Shown in pieces: positions 14,402 through 20,690 of a stretch of 20,815 nt of DNA; within the stretch, counting starts at the first letter, position 1, and the number at the start of each line of letters is the position of its first letter. The notes under the pieces are model-generated. The model searched no databases, was not told where the DNA came from, and saw only the letters and a program-made list of their open reading frames with translations. This stretch comes from a bacterium (GTDB taxonomy: Bacteria; CG2-30-53-67; CG2-30-70-394). A program made the position numbers and the translations under genes. The stretch is from positions 1-20,815 of the forward strand of contig JAJRSX010000001.1 of assembly GCA_024278555.1 (NCBI GenBank), read 5' to 3'.

Positions 14402-14526
14402 GCAGTCTGTAGGGTGCGCCAAGCGAAGCGCGGCGCACCGCAGGGGCGAAAAAGGGTCCTATCGCCTTTTCCCGTGCCGAAAGCCAAAAGCTGTTCGCTG
14501 TTCGCTGAAAGCTGTTAGCTGCCCCC
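14390..14526. repeat. composite repeat patch between convergent glnD and ntrY
   Basis: This gap consists of repeat-like pieces: direct TAGGCAG copies at the glnD stop, the hairpin GGTGCGCC (14413-14420) with GGCGCACC (14432-14439), and a run of short imperfect CTGTTCGCTG/AGCTGTTAGCTG units (about 14489-14521). Similar short dispersed repeats are common between genes in gammaproteobacteria. No gene is seen. Confidence 0.55.
14445..14470. terminator. weak bidirectional terminator candidate
   Basis: GGCGA (14445-14449) pairs with TCGCC (14462-14466), followed by TTTT; an alternative stem is AAAAGG (14450-14455) with CCTTTT (14465-14470). It lies between the ends of convergent glnD and ntrY, where a bidirectional terminator would be expected, but the stems are short. 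Confidence 0.3.
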
Positions 14527-16734
14527 TCACCCAAGGACCGGCAGCTCGATCTCGAAGATGGCGCCGTGTGGCGGGTTGTCGCGCACCCGCAGGTAGCCGC
14601 GGTGGTCGGCGACCACGTGCTTGACGATCGCCAGCCCGAGGCCGGTGCCGTTCACCTTGGTGGTGTAATACGGCAGGAGGATGTCGTCGCGCCGGCCCGG
14701 ATCGACCCCCGGACCGGTATCGGCGATGGACACGGTGAAGACCTCGGCGGTCCCATCGTAGTGGGTGGCGACGGTGATCTCCCCGCCCCCCTCCATCGCC
14801 TCCACCGCATTCTTCAGCAGGTTCACAAAGCAGCGGCGGAGCTGCGCCGCGTCGACCCGCACCTCGGGCATCGAGGAATCGAACACCCTGCGCACGGTCA
14901 CCCGGTCGCCGAGCTCCACCAGCTCCAGCGCATCGTCGAGGATACGGTGGAGGTCGGCGGGGGCGAGCTGCGCCTCGGCCATGCGCGAGAAATCCGAGAA
15001 TTCACTCACCAACCGCTCCAGGCCGGTCACCTCCTCAAGGATGATCCGCGACGCCTCGTCGAAGGCCTCGGCGAAGTCCTCGTCACCACGGGCGAGCTTG
15101 CGCCGCAGCCGCTGAGTGGCGAGGCGGATCGGGGTAAGGGGGTTCTTGATCTCGTGGGCGATGCGCCGCGCCACCTCGCGCCACGCCGCCATCTTCTGGG
15201 CCCGCACCAGCTCGGTGTAGTCGTGCAGCGCCACCACCGTCCCCACCGCAGCGCCGGCCTCGTCGTGGAGCGCCCGGGCGGTGACCCGCAGGCGCCGCTC
15301 GCTGCCCTGGTGATCGAGGGTGACATACCCCTGGCGCCACCCCTCCCTCCCCGAGACCACCGGCGCCACCACCTCCACCAGCGCCTCGGAGGCAAAGAGC
15401 TCACCGTACAGCCGCCCCACAACCTCCTCATCCTCCTCCAAGAGGAGCATCTCGCGCGCCACCGGGTTGACCGTGAGGACGCGGCCGCCGCCGTCCACCG
15501 AGACCACCCCGGAGCCGATGCTCGCGAGGATGGTGCCGATGAGCTCGTTGCGCTCCTGCAGGGCGCGGAGGCTGGCGGCGAGCTCGGCGTGCGCCTCGTC
15601 GGTGGCGGCGCGAGACCGCTTCAGGTCCTCCACCATGCGCGAAAAGGAGCGCACCAAACGGCCGATCTCGCCGCCGGAGAGGGGGGTGAGGCGGACGTCG
15701 AGGTCGCCGTCCGCCACCCGCTCGGTCGCCTCGGTGAGGTGGAGGACCGGCTCGGTGATCCGTCGCGCCAGGTAGAAGGCGAGCCACACCGCCGCCACCA
15801 GGACCAACAGGGTCGCCACCGTCAGGTTCAGCAGATAGGTCCCCTTCACCAGACCGCGATACCGCTCCACCCGGCCGATCGAACTGAGGGCGTCCTCCAC
15901 CCCGGCGCGGGTACGGGTCACCTCCTCCGACACCAGCCCCCGCACCACCACCACCGCCTCCTCACCACTGCTCAGACGGATGGCCAACGCCCCGGTCGCC
16001 CCCCACCGGCCACCGTCGTCCTCCGTCCACACCACCGGCTTGCCGCGCCGCGCCGCCGCCAGCCGCGCCGGCGCCACCTCCATCCGACCGCGACCAAACC
16101 ACGACGCCGACGCCCGCGCCACCACCGCGCCGTCCCCGCCGATGGCGACAATCTCATTCACCCCGAAACGGGCAAGCCACGCCCCGAGCAGCCCGCGCAG
16201 CTCCTCGACACTCGCCGGAGGCGGAGTCTCCCCCACCGCTGCCAGGGCGTCCTCGACCCGCTCGCGCACCGCCGTCAGCTCCCGATCGAGAAACCGCTCC
16301 ACCTGCACCAGGGTCGGCTTGAGGTCCTGCGACTTCGTCTTCAGGGGCGCCTGGATCCGGTAGGCGAAGTAGTTATCGATAGAGCGGTGGATGAGGAGCG
16401 ACCCGACCCCGAACAGCAGCAACGACGGGAGGATCGACAGGAGGAGAAAGGAGAGGAGGAAGCGGGTCTTGAGGTTGGAGCCGGCCAGGGAGTGGCGGCG
16501 CTCGAAGGCATAGGTAATCAGGGCGCGGAGGAGGACAAAGAGGAGGGCCAGGATGACCAGCACCTCCACATTCACCAGCACCAACAGCGCCACCCCCTCG
16601 CCCACCGGCAGGGCCAGGGCGCCACGCCGCACCTCCGACATGAGCAGGGAGATCCCGAAGGCCAACAGGGCGAGGAGGACCAACACCGCGATCCGCTGCG
16701 GCGAGAACCGAGGGCGTTTGAGGGGACGCTTCAT
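14527..16734 (-). CDS. ntrY: NtrY-type nitrogen-regulation sensor histidine kinase
   Basis: Encodes 735 residues with the NtrY layout. Three N-terminal membrane helices (about 15-33, 46-71, 91-114) are followed by an extracytoplasmic region (~115-298), TM4 (~299-322), HAMP (~323-375), PAS (~395-505, NELIGTILASIGSGVVSVD) and HisKA with H527 (ARRIAHEIKNPLTPIRLATQ). The HATPase part has N641 (NLLKNAVEAM), D672-TGPG and GTGLGLAIVKHVVADH. NtrY phosphorylates the sigma-54 regulator NtrX, in several proteobacteria affecting nitrogen, redox or envelope functions. Here no ntrX follows: the next gene downstream is convergent glnD. The start ATG 16734 has no clear ribosome site, but MKRPLKRPRFSPQRIAVLVL is a plausible N-terminus. 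The partner regulator must be elsewhere. Confidence 0.9.
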   Translation of the reverse strand: MKRPLKRPRFSPQRIAVLVLLALLAFGISLLMSEVRRGALALPVGEGVALLVLVNVEVLVILALLFVLLRALITYAFERRHSLAGSNLKTRFLLSFLLLSILPSLLLFGVGSLLIHRSIDNYFAYRIQAPLKTKSQDLKPTLVQVERFLDRELTAVRERVEDALAAVGETPPPASVEELRGLLGAWLARFGVNEIVAIGGDGAVVARASASWFGRGRMEVAPARLAAARRGKPVVWTEDDGGRWGATGALAIRLSSGEEAVVVVRGLVSEEVTRTRAGVEDALSSIGRVERYRGLVKGTYLLNLTVATLLVLVAAVWLAFYLARRITEPVLHLTEATERVADGDLDVRLTPLSGGEIGRLVRSFSRMVEDLKRSRAATDEAHAELAASLRALQERNELIGTILASIGSGVVSVDGGGRVLTVNPVAREMLLLEEDEEVVGRLYGELFASEALVEVVAPVVSGREGWRQGYVTLDHQGSERRLRVTARALHDEAGAAVGTVVALHDYTELVRAQKMAAWREVARRIAHEIKNPLTPIRLATQRLRRKLARGDEDFAEAFDEASRIILEEVTGLERLVSEFSDFSRMAEAQLAPADLHRILDDALELVELGDRVTVRRVFDSSMPEVRVDAAQLRRCFVNLLKNAVEAMEGGGEITVATHYDGTAEVFTVSIADTGPGVDPGRRDDILLPYYTTKVNGTGLGLAIVKHVVADHRGYLRVRDNPPHGAIFEIELPVLG

Positions 16735-16930
16735 GAAAGGCAGGTCAGCGATGGGGTGTGGGGATCGCGACGGCCCGATTTCTTACCACGGATCGACCGG
16801 CGTGTGTCGGTCACCCCGGGGTCGCACCTCGCTGAGCCAGCCGGTTCGGGCATAGAATCCCCCCGGACGCGACCGGCGCCCCGTGTCTCCCCCCCAACGC
16901 GCGCCACCACCCCACAAACGGAGAGTCCCA

Positions 16931-17173
16931 TTGACCAGGACCAACTACCAGTTCGAGCGACGCCAGAAGGAGTTGGCAAAGAAGAAAAAAAGGGAGGAGA
17001 AACGGAAAAAGAAGCTGGAGCGCAAGCAGCAGTCGCTGCCCACGGAGGGCGCAACCGACACCACCGGGAAGGGCCCCGAAGCGGCGGACGCGCCGATCGT
17101 CCCGAAACCACTGGAGGCCCCCGGGCTCCCCGAAGCCCTGGAGGCGCCCAAACCTCCGGAGCCCACGCCGTAG
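16931..17173 (+). CDS. Lys/Arg-rich coiled-coil small protein (TTG start)
   Basis: Encodes 80 residues from TTG 16931, preferred because GGAG (16920-16923) sits seven bases upstream; ATG 16883 in the same frame would add 16 Pro/Arg-rich residues. The first half reads MTRTNYQFERRQKELAKKKK followed by a highly basic helix (REEKRKKKLERKQQ), probably nucleic-acid or ribosome binding or simply a charged single helix. The second half is Pro/Glu/Ala-rich and disordered, with repeating PLEAP/ALEAPKPPEP units. Short proteins opening TNYQFE(K/R)RQ(K/R)ELAKKKK are widespread hypothetical proteins in proteobacteria; function is unknown to me. It stands between divergent ntrY and a downstream transporter gene. 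Confidence 0.72.
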   Translation: MTRTNYQFERRQKELAKKKKREEKRKKKLERKQQSLPTEGATDTTGKGPEAADAPIVPKPLEAPGLPEALEAPKPPEPTP

Positions 17174-17243
17174 CACCAGAGCCACCCCCCTGCACGATCG
17201 ACTGACTCACGGTTGCGCCACCCCGTGCCTTTGGCGTCTCCCC

Positions 17244-18134
17244 ATGGCCCGTGACCACGATCCACGCCGCGGTGCCGTCTACGTGGCGCTCTCCTCGCTG
17301 CTGTTCGCCGGCATGGGGGTGTGCGTGCGCGCCGCCGGCCACCACCTCCCCAACGAGATGGTGGTCTTTTTCCGCAACGCCAGCGGCCTCGTTGCCCTCG
17401 CTCCGTGGCTGGCACGCCGAGGCATCGGCCAAGGGGTGCGCGGCCTCGCCACCCGCTTCCTCCACCTCCACCTGGTGCGCGGCCTCTCCGGTCTGGCGGC
17501 GATGTACTGCTTCTTCTACGCCCTCGCCCGCCTGCCGCTCGCCGAGGCGATGCTCCTCAACTTCACCATGCCCCTCTTCATCCCCCTGGTGGCGTGGCTC
17601 TGGCTGCGTGAGCCAATCACCCCGACCCTCGCGGCCGCGGCCCTGATCGGCTTCATCGGCCTCCTGTTGATCCTCCACCCGACCGTCACCGGCATCCCCT
17701 CGGCGGCCGCGATAGGACTCTTCTCCGGCCTCTTCGCGGCCATCGCCATGGTCTCCATCCGCCGCCTCACCCGCAGCGAGCCCACCACCCGCATCGTCTT
17801 CTACTTCGGACTCATCGCCAGCACCGTCTCCGCCGTGCCCCTGGTGTGGCGGTGGCAGACCCCGCCCGCCGCCCTCTGGCTGCCGCTCATCGCCAGCGGC
17901 GTCCTGGCCACCGGCGGCCAACTGCTGCTGACCCGCGCCTACGCCTGCGCCCCGGCCGCCCAGATCGGCCCCTTCGTCTACCTCGCGGTCGTCTTCGCCG
18001 GCGCCATCGGCTGGGTCGCCTGGGACGAAGTCCCCACCCTCCCGGCGATCGCCGGCATGCTCCTCGTCTGCCTCGCCGGCGGCCTCGCCCTGCGCAGCCG
18101 CGCCGCCGGGGCAACACCGGCCGCGGTCGAATAA
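17244..18134 (+). CDS. EamA/DMT-family membrane transporter
   Basis: Encodes 296 residues with about ten predicted membrane helices as two EamA repeats (roughly 10-140 and 150-285). Features typical of the drug/metabolite transporter superfamily are visible: the opening VYVALSSLLFAGMGVCVRAA, the first-repeat segment ARLPLAEAMLLNFTMPLFIP followed by LVAWLWLREPITP, and the second-repeat TRAYACAPAAQIGPFVYLAV with DEVPTLPAIAGMLLVC. The two-repeat form with REPIT and DEVPT suits small-solute exporters or S-adenosylmethionine-type carriers; the substrate cannot be read from the sequence. The ATG has no strong ribosome site. The tail is short and cytoplasmic (RSRAAGATPAAVE). Confidence 0.88.
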   Translation: MARDHDPRRGAVYVALSSLLFAGMGVCVRAAGHHLPNEMVVFFRNASGLVALAPWLARRGIGQGVRGLATRFLHLHLVRGLSGLAAMYCFFYALARLPLAEAMLLNFTMPLFIPLVAWLWLREPITPTLAAAALIGFIGLLLILHPTVTGIPSAAAIGLFSGLFAAIAMVSIRRLTRSEPTTRIVFYFGLIASTVSAVPLVWRWQTPPAALWLPLIASGVLATGGQLLLTRAYACAPAAQIGPFVYLAVVFAGAIGWVAWDEVPTLPAIAGMLLVCLAGGLALRSRAAGATPAAVE

Positions 18135-18203
18135 CCGACGCGGAGCGGCATCCAGTCGAGCGGATGACCGCTCGGGTCAACCGCGAACGTGACACGGAAA
18201 AAA

Positions 18204-18229
18204 CCCAGCGCGGCCTGGGAGGCGTTTTT
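18204..18229 (+). terminator. candidate intrinsic terminator after the DMT transporter
   Basis: CCCAG (18204-18208) pairs with CTGGG (18215-18219) and is followed after four bases by GTTTTTC. An A-run (18198-18203) precedes the stem and can extend pairing with the T-run. It lies ~70 bases after the transporter stop and separates it from lpxA. Confidence 0.5.
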
Positions 18230-18304
18230 CGCCACCGGCGAGCTCATCGCCCCCATGGGTTCACCACCTCCAGACCGGGGTAATCAAAGTCCGCCGCAAC
18301 CCCT

Positions 18305-18346
18305 TTGCCAGCCGCCCCTTTTCCGGTAGAGAGTGAATCTTCTCTA
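18305..18346 (+). promoter_or_regulatory. possible lpxA promoter with overlapping inverted repeat
   Basis: TTGCCA (18305-18310) and TAGAGA (18327-18332) are spaced by 16 bases and lie ~35 bases before the lpxA ATG. TAGAGA also forms a perfect inverted repeat with TCTCTA (18341-18346), a possible operator or 5' hairpin. It is the most promoter-like stretch in this gap; the match is moderate. Confidence 0.35.
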
Positions 18347-18366
18347 ACCCTCACAGGAACCGCGCC

Positions 18367-19158
18367 ATGACCAAGATCCACCCAACCGCCGTCATCGAAG
18401 AGGGTGCCGAGCTCGCCGACGAGGTGGAGATCGGCCCCTTTGCCATGATCGGTCCTGAGGTACGCATCGGAGCGCGCACCGTCGTCGGCCCCCACTGCGT
18501 CATCCAGGGCGACACCACCATCGGTACGGACAACCGCTTTCACCAGGCGGTCTCGGTGGGCGACGTACCCCAAGACCTGAAATTTTCCGGCGAGCCGTCA
18601 AAGGTGCGGATCGGCAACCACAACACCGTCCGCGAGTTTGTCACCATCCACAAGGGGACCAAGGGCGACCAGATGGAGACCACCGTCGGCGACCACAACC
18701 TCATCATGGTCGGCGCCCACCTGGCCCACGACGTGGTGGTCACCCACCACTGCATCCTCGCCAACACCGTCGCCCTCGCCGGCCACGTCCACGTGGGCGA
18801 GTACGCCATCGTCGGCGGCCTCTCCGCGGTCCACCAGTTCGTCCGAGTCGGCCCCCACGCGATGATCGGCGGCGCCTCGGCGGTGGCCAACGACGTCCCC
18901 CCCTTTCTCACCGTCCTCGGCAACCGGGCCGTCGCCCAGGGGCTCAACCTGGTGGGGCTGCGACGGCGCAAATTTCCGCGCGACACCATCAACGCCATCC
19001 GCGACGCCTTCGAGATCCTCTACCGCTCCGCCCTCCCCCAATCCGAGGCCCTGGAGCGGGTCCGCGAAGAGATCCCCGACCTCCCGGAGATCCGCACCTT
19101 CCTCGACTTCCTCGACACCTCCACCCGCGGCATCGTCCGCTGCGTCGACTGCGTGTAG
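18367..19158 (+). CDS. lpxA: UDP-N-acetylglucosamine acyltransferase LpxA
   Basis: Encodes 263 residues (E. coli LpxA is 262). LpxA catalyses the first step of lipid A synthesis, moving a 3-hydroxyacyl chain from ACP to UDP-GlcNAc. The N-terminal two thirds is a left-handed beta helix of hexapeptide repeats (IHPTAVIEEGAEL, IGPFAMIGPEVRIG, VGPHCVIQG). QDLKFSGEP and FVTIHKGT are family signatures. The catalytic His is H121 in GAHLAHDVVV, equivalent to E. coli H125. The position matching the E. coli acyl-length ruler Gly173 is also Gly (HAMIGGASAV), compatible with a long (C14-type) chain, an inference. The C-terminal helices (INAIRDAFEILYRS) end in TRGIVR. AGGAAC lies upstream of the ATG. It stands alone: lpxD, fabZ and lpxB are not adjacent, unlike the usual cluster. 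Confidence 0.95.
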   Translation: MTKIHPTAVIEEGAELADEVEIGPFAMIGPEVRIGARTVVGPHCVIQGDTTIGTDNRFHQAVSVGDVPQDLKFSGEPSKVRIGNHNTVREFVTIHKGTKGDQMETTVGDHNLIMVGAHLAHDVVVTHHCILANTVALAGHVHVGEYAIVGGLSAVHQFVRVGPHAMIGGASAVANDVPPFLTVLGNRAVAQGLNLVGLRRRKFPRDTINAIRDAFEILYRSALPQSEALERVREEIPDLPEIRTFLDFLDTSTRGIVRCVDCV

Positions 19159-19171
19159 ACGCCCCGGCGAG

Positions 19172-19590
19172 GGGGAACCACGAAGAGCACGAAGAGCACG
19201 AAGGGCGAGGCGCTGACGAACGCCAGAGCGGCGGGACGATTTCAACGCCGAGGGAGAGAATTCAACGCAAAGGCGCAAGGGCACAAAGACGCAAAGGGAG
19301 GGCGTCGTCGGTGGTTGGCCGGGAGGTCGTGCCGAATGGGGTTTTTGACGCAGAGACGCAGAGGGGCGGGAGGCACGGAGGGGGGGGGCGTCGGGGAGCC
19401 GGCGTCATCGGTGCGGAGCCGGGCAGGGTGACGACCTTGAAGGCGGGCCTCGCGCAGAGAGGCGGGGACGCAGAGGGGGGAGATACGGGAGTCGGGCGTC
19501 ACCGGCGGATCGCCAGAGCACAGTGAGGGCCAGGAAGGCCAGGGTTCACCACAGCGACGCAGAGGACGCAGAGAACGGCATCGGAAGGGC
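19172..19590. repeat. degenerate low-complexity repeat tract (no gene)
   Basis: The 430 bases after lpxA consist of short purine-rich degenerate repeats. Copies of AGCACGAAG (19185-19201) come first, then GGCGCAAGGGCACAAAGACG (about 19271-19290), then GACGCAGAGACGCAGAGG (19349-19366), then further CGCAGAG units to ~19570, with a G9 run at 19380-19388. Such 'ACGCAGAG/CACGAAG' repeats are scattered between genes in several proteobacteria; their origin is unclear. Open frames here are by-products of the repeat. It marks the boundary between core chromosome and the right-hand accessory region. Confidence 0.75.
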
Positions 19591-20073
19591 CTACCGGCCC
19601 ATCACCCACCAAGGGGCTTTCCTCACCGTCCCACCCATCCTGTCAGTCCTGTCCATCCTGTCTGTGCGGTCCACGTCGGCGCGCGAGTAACCGTGGAGTA
19701 TAAGGTAAAGAACTGACCCCGAGCTACTGTGTTGATGCTTATGCCGGCGAGTGATTATATAAATAGTTGATGCAACGACAAGCACGCACAGGAGTATGAT
19801 GCCAATACCCATCTTCGACACCAGTGTGCTATCGTGGTTGATAGCCATTTTTCCTGCGGACAGTAAAGCGTCAACAACCCGGTTCATCTCTGCGGGAGTG
19901 GAGGCCCCATGGAGCGCGTCCGCCGCTGGTGGCAACACGGGCTTGTCACTCAGAAGGCTTCCGATGAAAGCGAAGAGTGAGCCGAAAGCCGCAGCCATGA
20001 AACCCCAAATGAAGGCCTGGATGATTGTCGGTCCGGAACTGGGTCGAGTTTGGTCTGGTGTTTCGTTACTCAT
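19591..20073 (-). CDS. two-helix membrane protein, 3' end rewritten by repeats (unknown)
   Basis: Encodes 160 residues as read. Residues 1-15 are polar; helix 1 is about 18-41 (FIWGFMAAAFGSLFAFIGSL); a loop of ~45 residues contains two amphipathic stretches (STPAEMNRVVDALLSAGKMA); helix 2 is ~88-107 (MGIGIILLCVLVVASTIYII), ending in RRHKHQH. From about residue 117 the product is translated repeat: GSVLYLILHG comes from a GGGGTCAGTTCTTTACCTTA motif, and DRTDRMDRTDRMGG from a TGGACAGGACTGACAGGATG-type repeat. The native C-terminus, and any attC that followed, is thus probably lost. A good AAAGGAG lies before the ATG at 20073. A palindromic attC-like site is immediately upstream. Family not recognised; it may be a decayed cassette gene. 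Confidence 0.55.
   Translation of the reverse strand: MSNETPDQTRPSSGPTIIQAFIWGFMAAAFGSLFAFIGSLLSDKPVLPPAADALHGASTPAEMNRVVDALLSAGKMAINHDSTLVSKMGIGIILLCVLVVASTIYIITRRHKHQHSSSGSVLYLILHGYSRADVDRTDRMDRTDRMGGTVRKAPWWVMGR
19701..19720 (-). repeat. GGGGTCAG-type dispersed repeat inside the 3' end of the membrane gene
   Basis: Read on the minus strand this is GGGGTCAGTTCTTTACCTTA. It resembles the GGGGTCAG(G/T)TCTT motifs that recur around REP-associated and IS200-like transposase elements in proteobacteria. No transposase is present here. It coincides with the point where the membrane protein stops looking like native sequence. Confidence 0.45.
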
Positions 20074-20109
20074 AAGGCTGTCTCCTTTGGATCGTTTCCT
20101 TCATCTATT

Positions 20110-20181
20110 GTCGAACGACCAAGCTGTGCGGCGCAAACGAAGCGCAGCGTAGTTTGCGTCCGAACGAGCGCCTTGTTATGC
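20110..20181 (-). other. integron attC-like recombination site (72 bp)
   Basis: Read on the minus strand the site begins GCATAAC (20175-20181, R''-type core), continues AAGGCGCTC, folds through GGACGCAAAC (20153-20162) against GTTTGCGCC (20131-20139), and closes with AGCTTGGTCGTTCGAC, whose last seven bases (GTTCGAC, 20110-20116) fit the R' core GTTRRRY with one mismatch. Order, orientation, length and imperfect palindromy are those of cassette attC sites. R'' begins seven bases after the stop of the upstream gene, and the next gene starts ~36 bases after R', both normal for cassettes. No integrase is in the window. Confidence 0.7.
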
Positions 20182-20188
20182 GTTTTGA

Positions 20189-20626
20189 TCATAGTGCTTC
20201 GACCATAAGTTCTAGCCCTAAACGACCCCCCTCCTCTAGTACGGCCTTTCGTAACCCTTTTTTGTAACGATTAGCCGCTTGTTCTGGACACACAAAACAA
20301 AAAGACTTTATCTGAGGTGTTGATTTATCCCTTGCAATCAATACCTTAAATACATCCCGATAAAACTCAAAATGATCATTATTTGGTGAAACTTTTAATT
20401 CGTAGGCTATACCTGCTTCCAAGTCTACAAGATCAATTCTTTCATTAAGATGATCTGCAATAGGATGTTCGGCAGAAAATCTATGAGGGTATCTTGATAG
20501 AACAGCATTTTGCCAATCCGTAGTTACTGCTGCTGCCAGCTTGTCCCCCGTCCCCGCATCGCCACTCATTCGCCAATGCTTGGAATGGGCCTCTCGACAT
20601 AATTGGATGACTGATTCATGGAGCAT
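20189..20626 (-). CDS. putative PD-(D/E)XK-fold protein, cassette-borne
   Basis: Encodes 145 residues in DNA clearly richer in A/T than the rest of the window. The central part reads ADHLNERIDLVDLEAGIAYE followed by LKVS, giving D65-x10-E76-x-K78, the D...ExK arrangement of the restriction-endonuclease-like (PD-(D/E)XK) fold. E76-L-K78 is on the expected second strand, and the next helix FEFYRDVFKVLIARDK fits the helix after the core. The N-terminal half (residues 1-50) is helical, and FCFVCPE forms a further strand. No DNA-recognition domain is evident. It may be a small nuclease or a non-catalytic relative; defence function is only inferred. The start ATG 20626 lies 11 bases after a GTTAGGC core, and the stop is seven bases before the attC, so the gene fills a typical ~460-bp cassette. 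No clear ribosome site. Confidence 0.65.
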   Translation of the reverse strand: MLHESVIQLCREAHSKHWRMSGDAGTGDKLAAAVTTDWQNAVLSRYPHRFSAEHPIADHLNERIDLVDLEAGIAYELKVSPNNDHFEFYRDVFKVLIARDKSTPQIKSFCFVCPEQAANRYKKGLRKAVLEEGGRLGLELMVEAL

Positions 20627-20637
20627 GGTTTATATAC

Positions 20638-20690
20638 GCCTAACGCTGATTCGACGGATCCTCGTAATATGCGTGGATCTGGTTGTTGTC
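20638..20690 (-). other. second attC-like core (GTTAGGC) upstream of the cassette gene
   Basis: On the minus strand GAATCAGCGTTAGGC (20638-20652) matches the 3' end of many attC sites (GCGTTRRRY), and GTTAGGC is a perfect R' core. Upstream, GGATCCG and CAGATCC (about 20655-20661 and 20675-20681) could form the inner arms of a short stem. The left core is not convincing (GACAACAAC near 20682-20690). The right-hand core is solid; the full extent of the site is uncertain, and a reading frame runs through it. Confidence 0.45.

Noticed and set aside
12974-14422. 482-codon minus-strand frame opposite glnD
   Set aside because: It mirrors GlnD codons (Val/Glu/Gly-rich product) and has no ribosome site or recognisable motif.
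14566-17205. 879-codon open frame on the plus strand opposite ntrY
   Set aside because: It is antisense to all conserved NtrY motifs, and its His/Arg/Gln/Gly-rich product has no domain pattern. Long antisense frames are expected at this GC content.
19311-19526. 71-codon frame within the repeat tract after lpxA
   Set aside because: It is composed entirely of translated ACGCAGAG-type repeats; no ribosome site.
19172-19570. CRISPR array
   Set aside because: Repeat units are short, degenerate and irregularly spaced, without uniform spacers; no cas genes are nearby.
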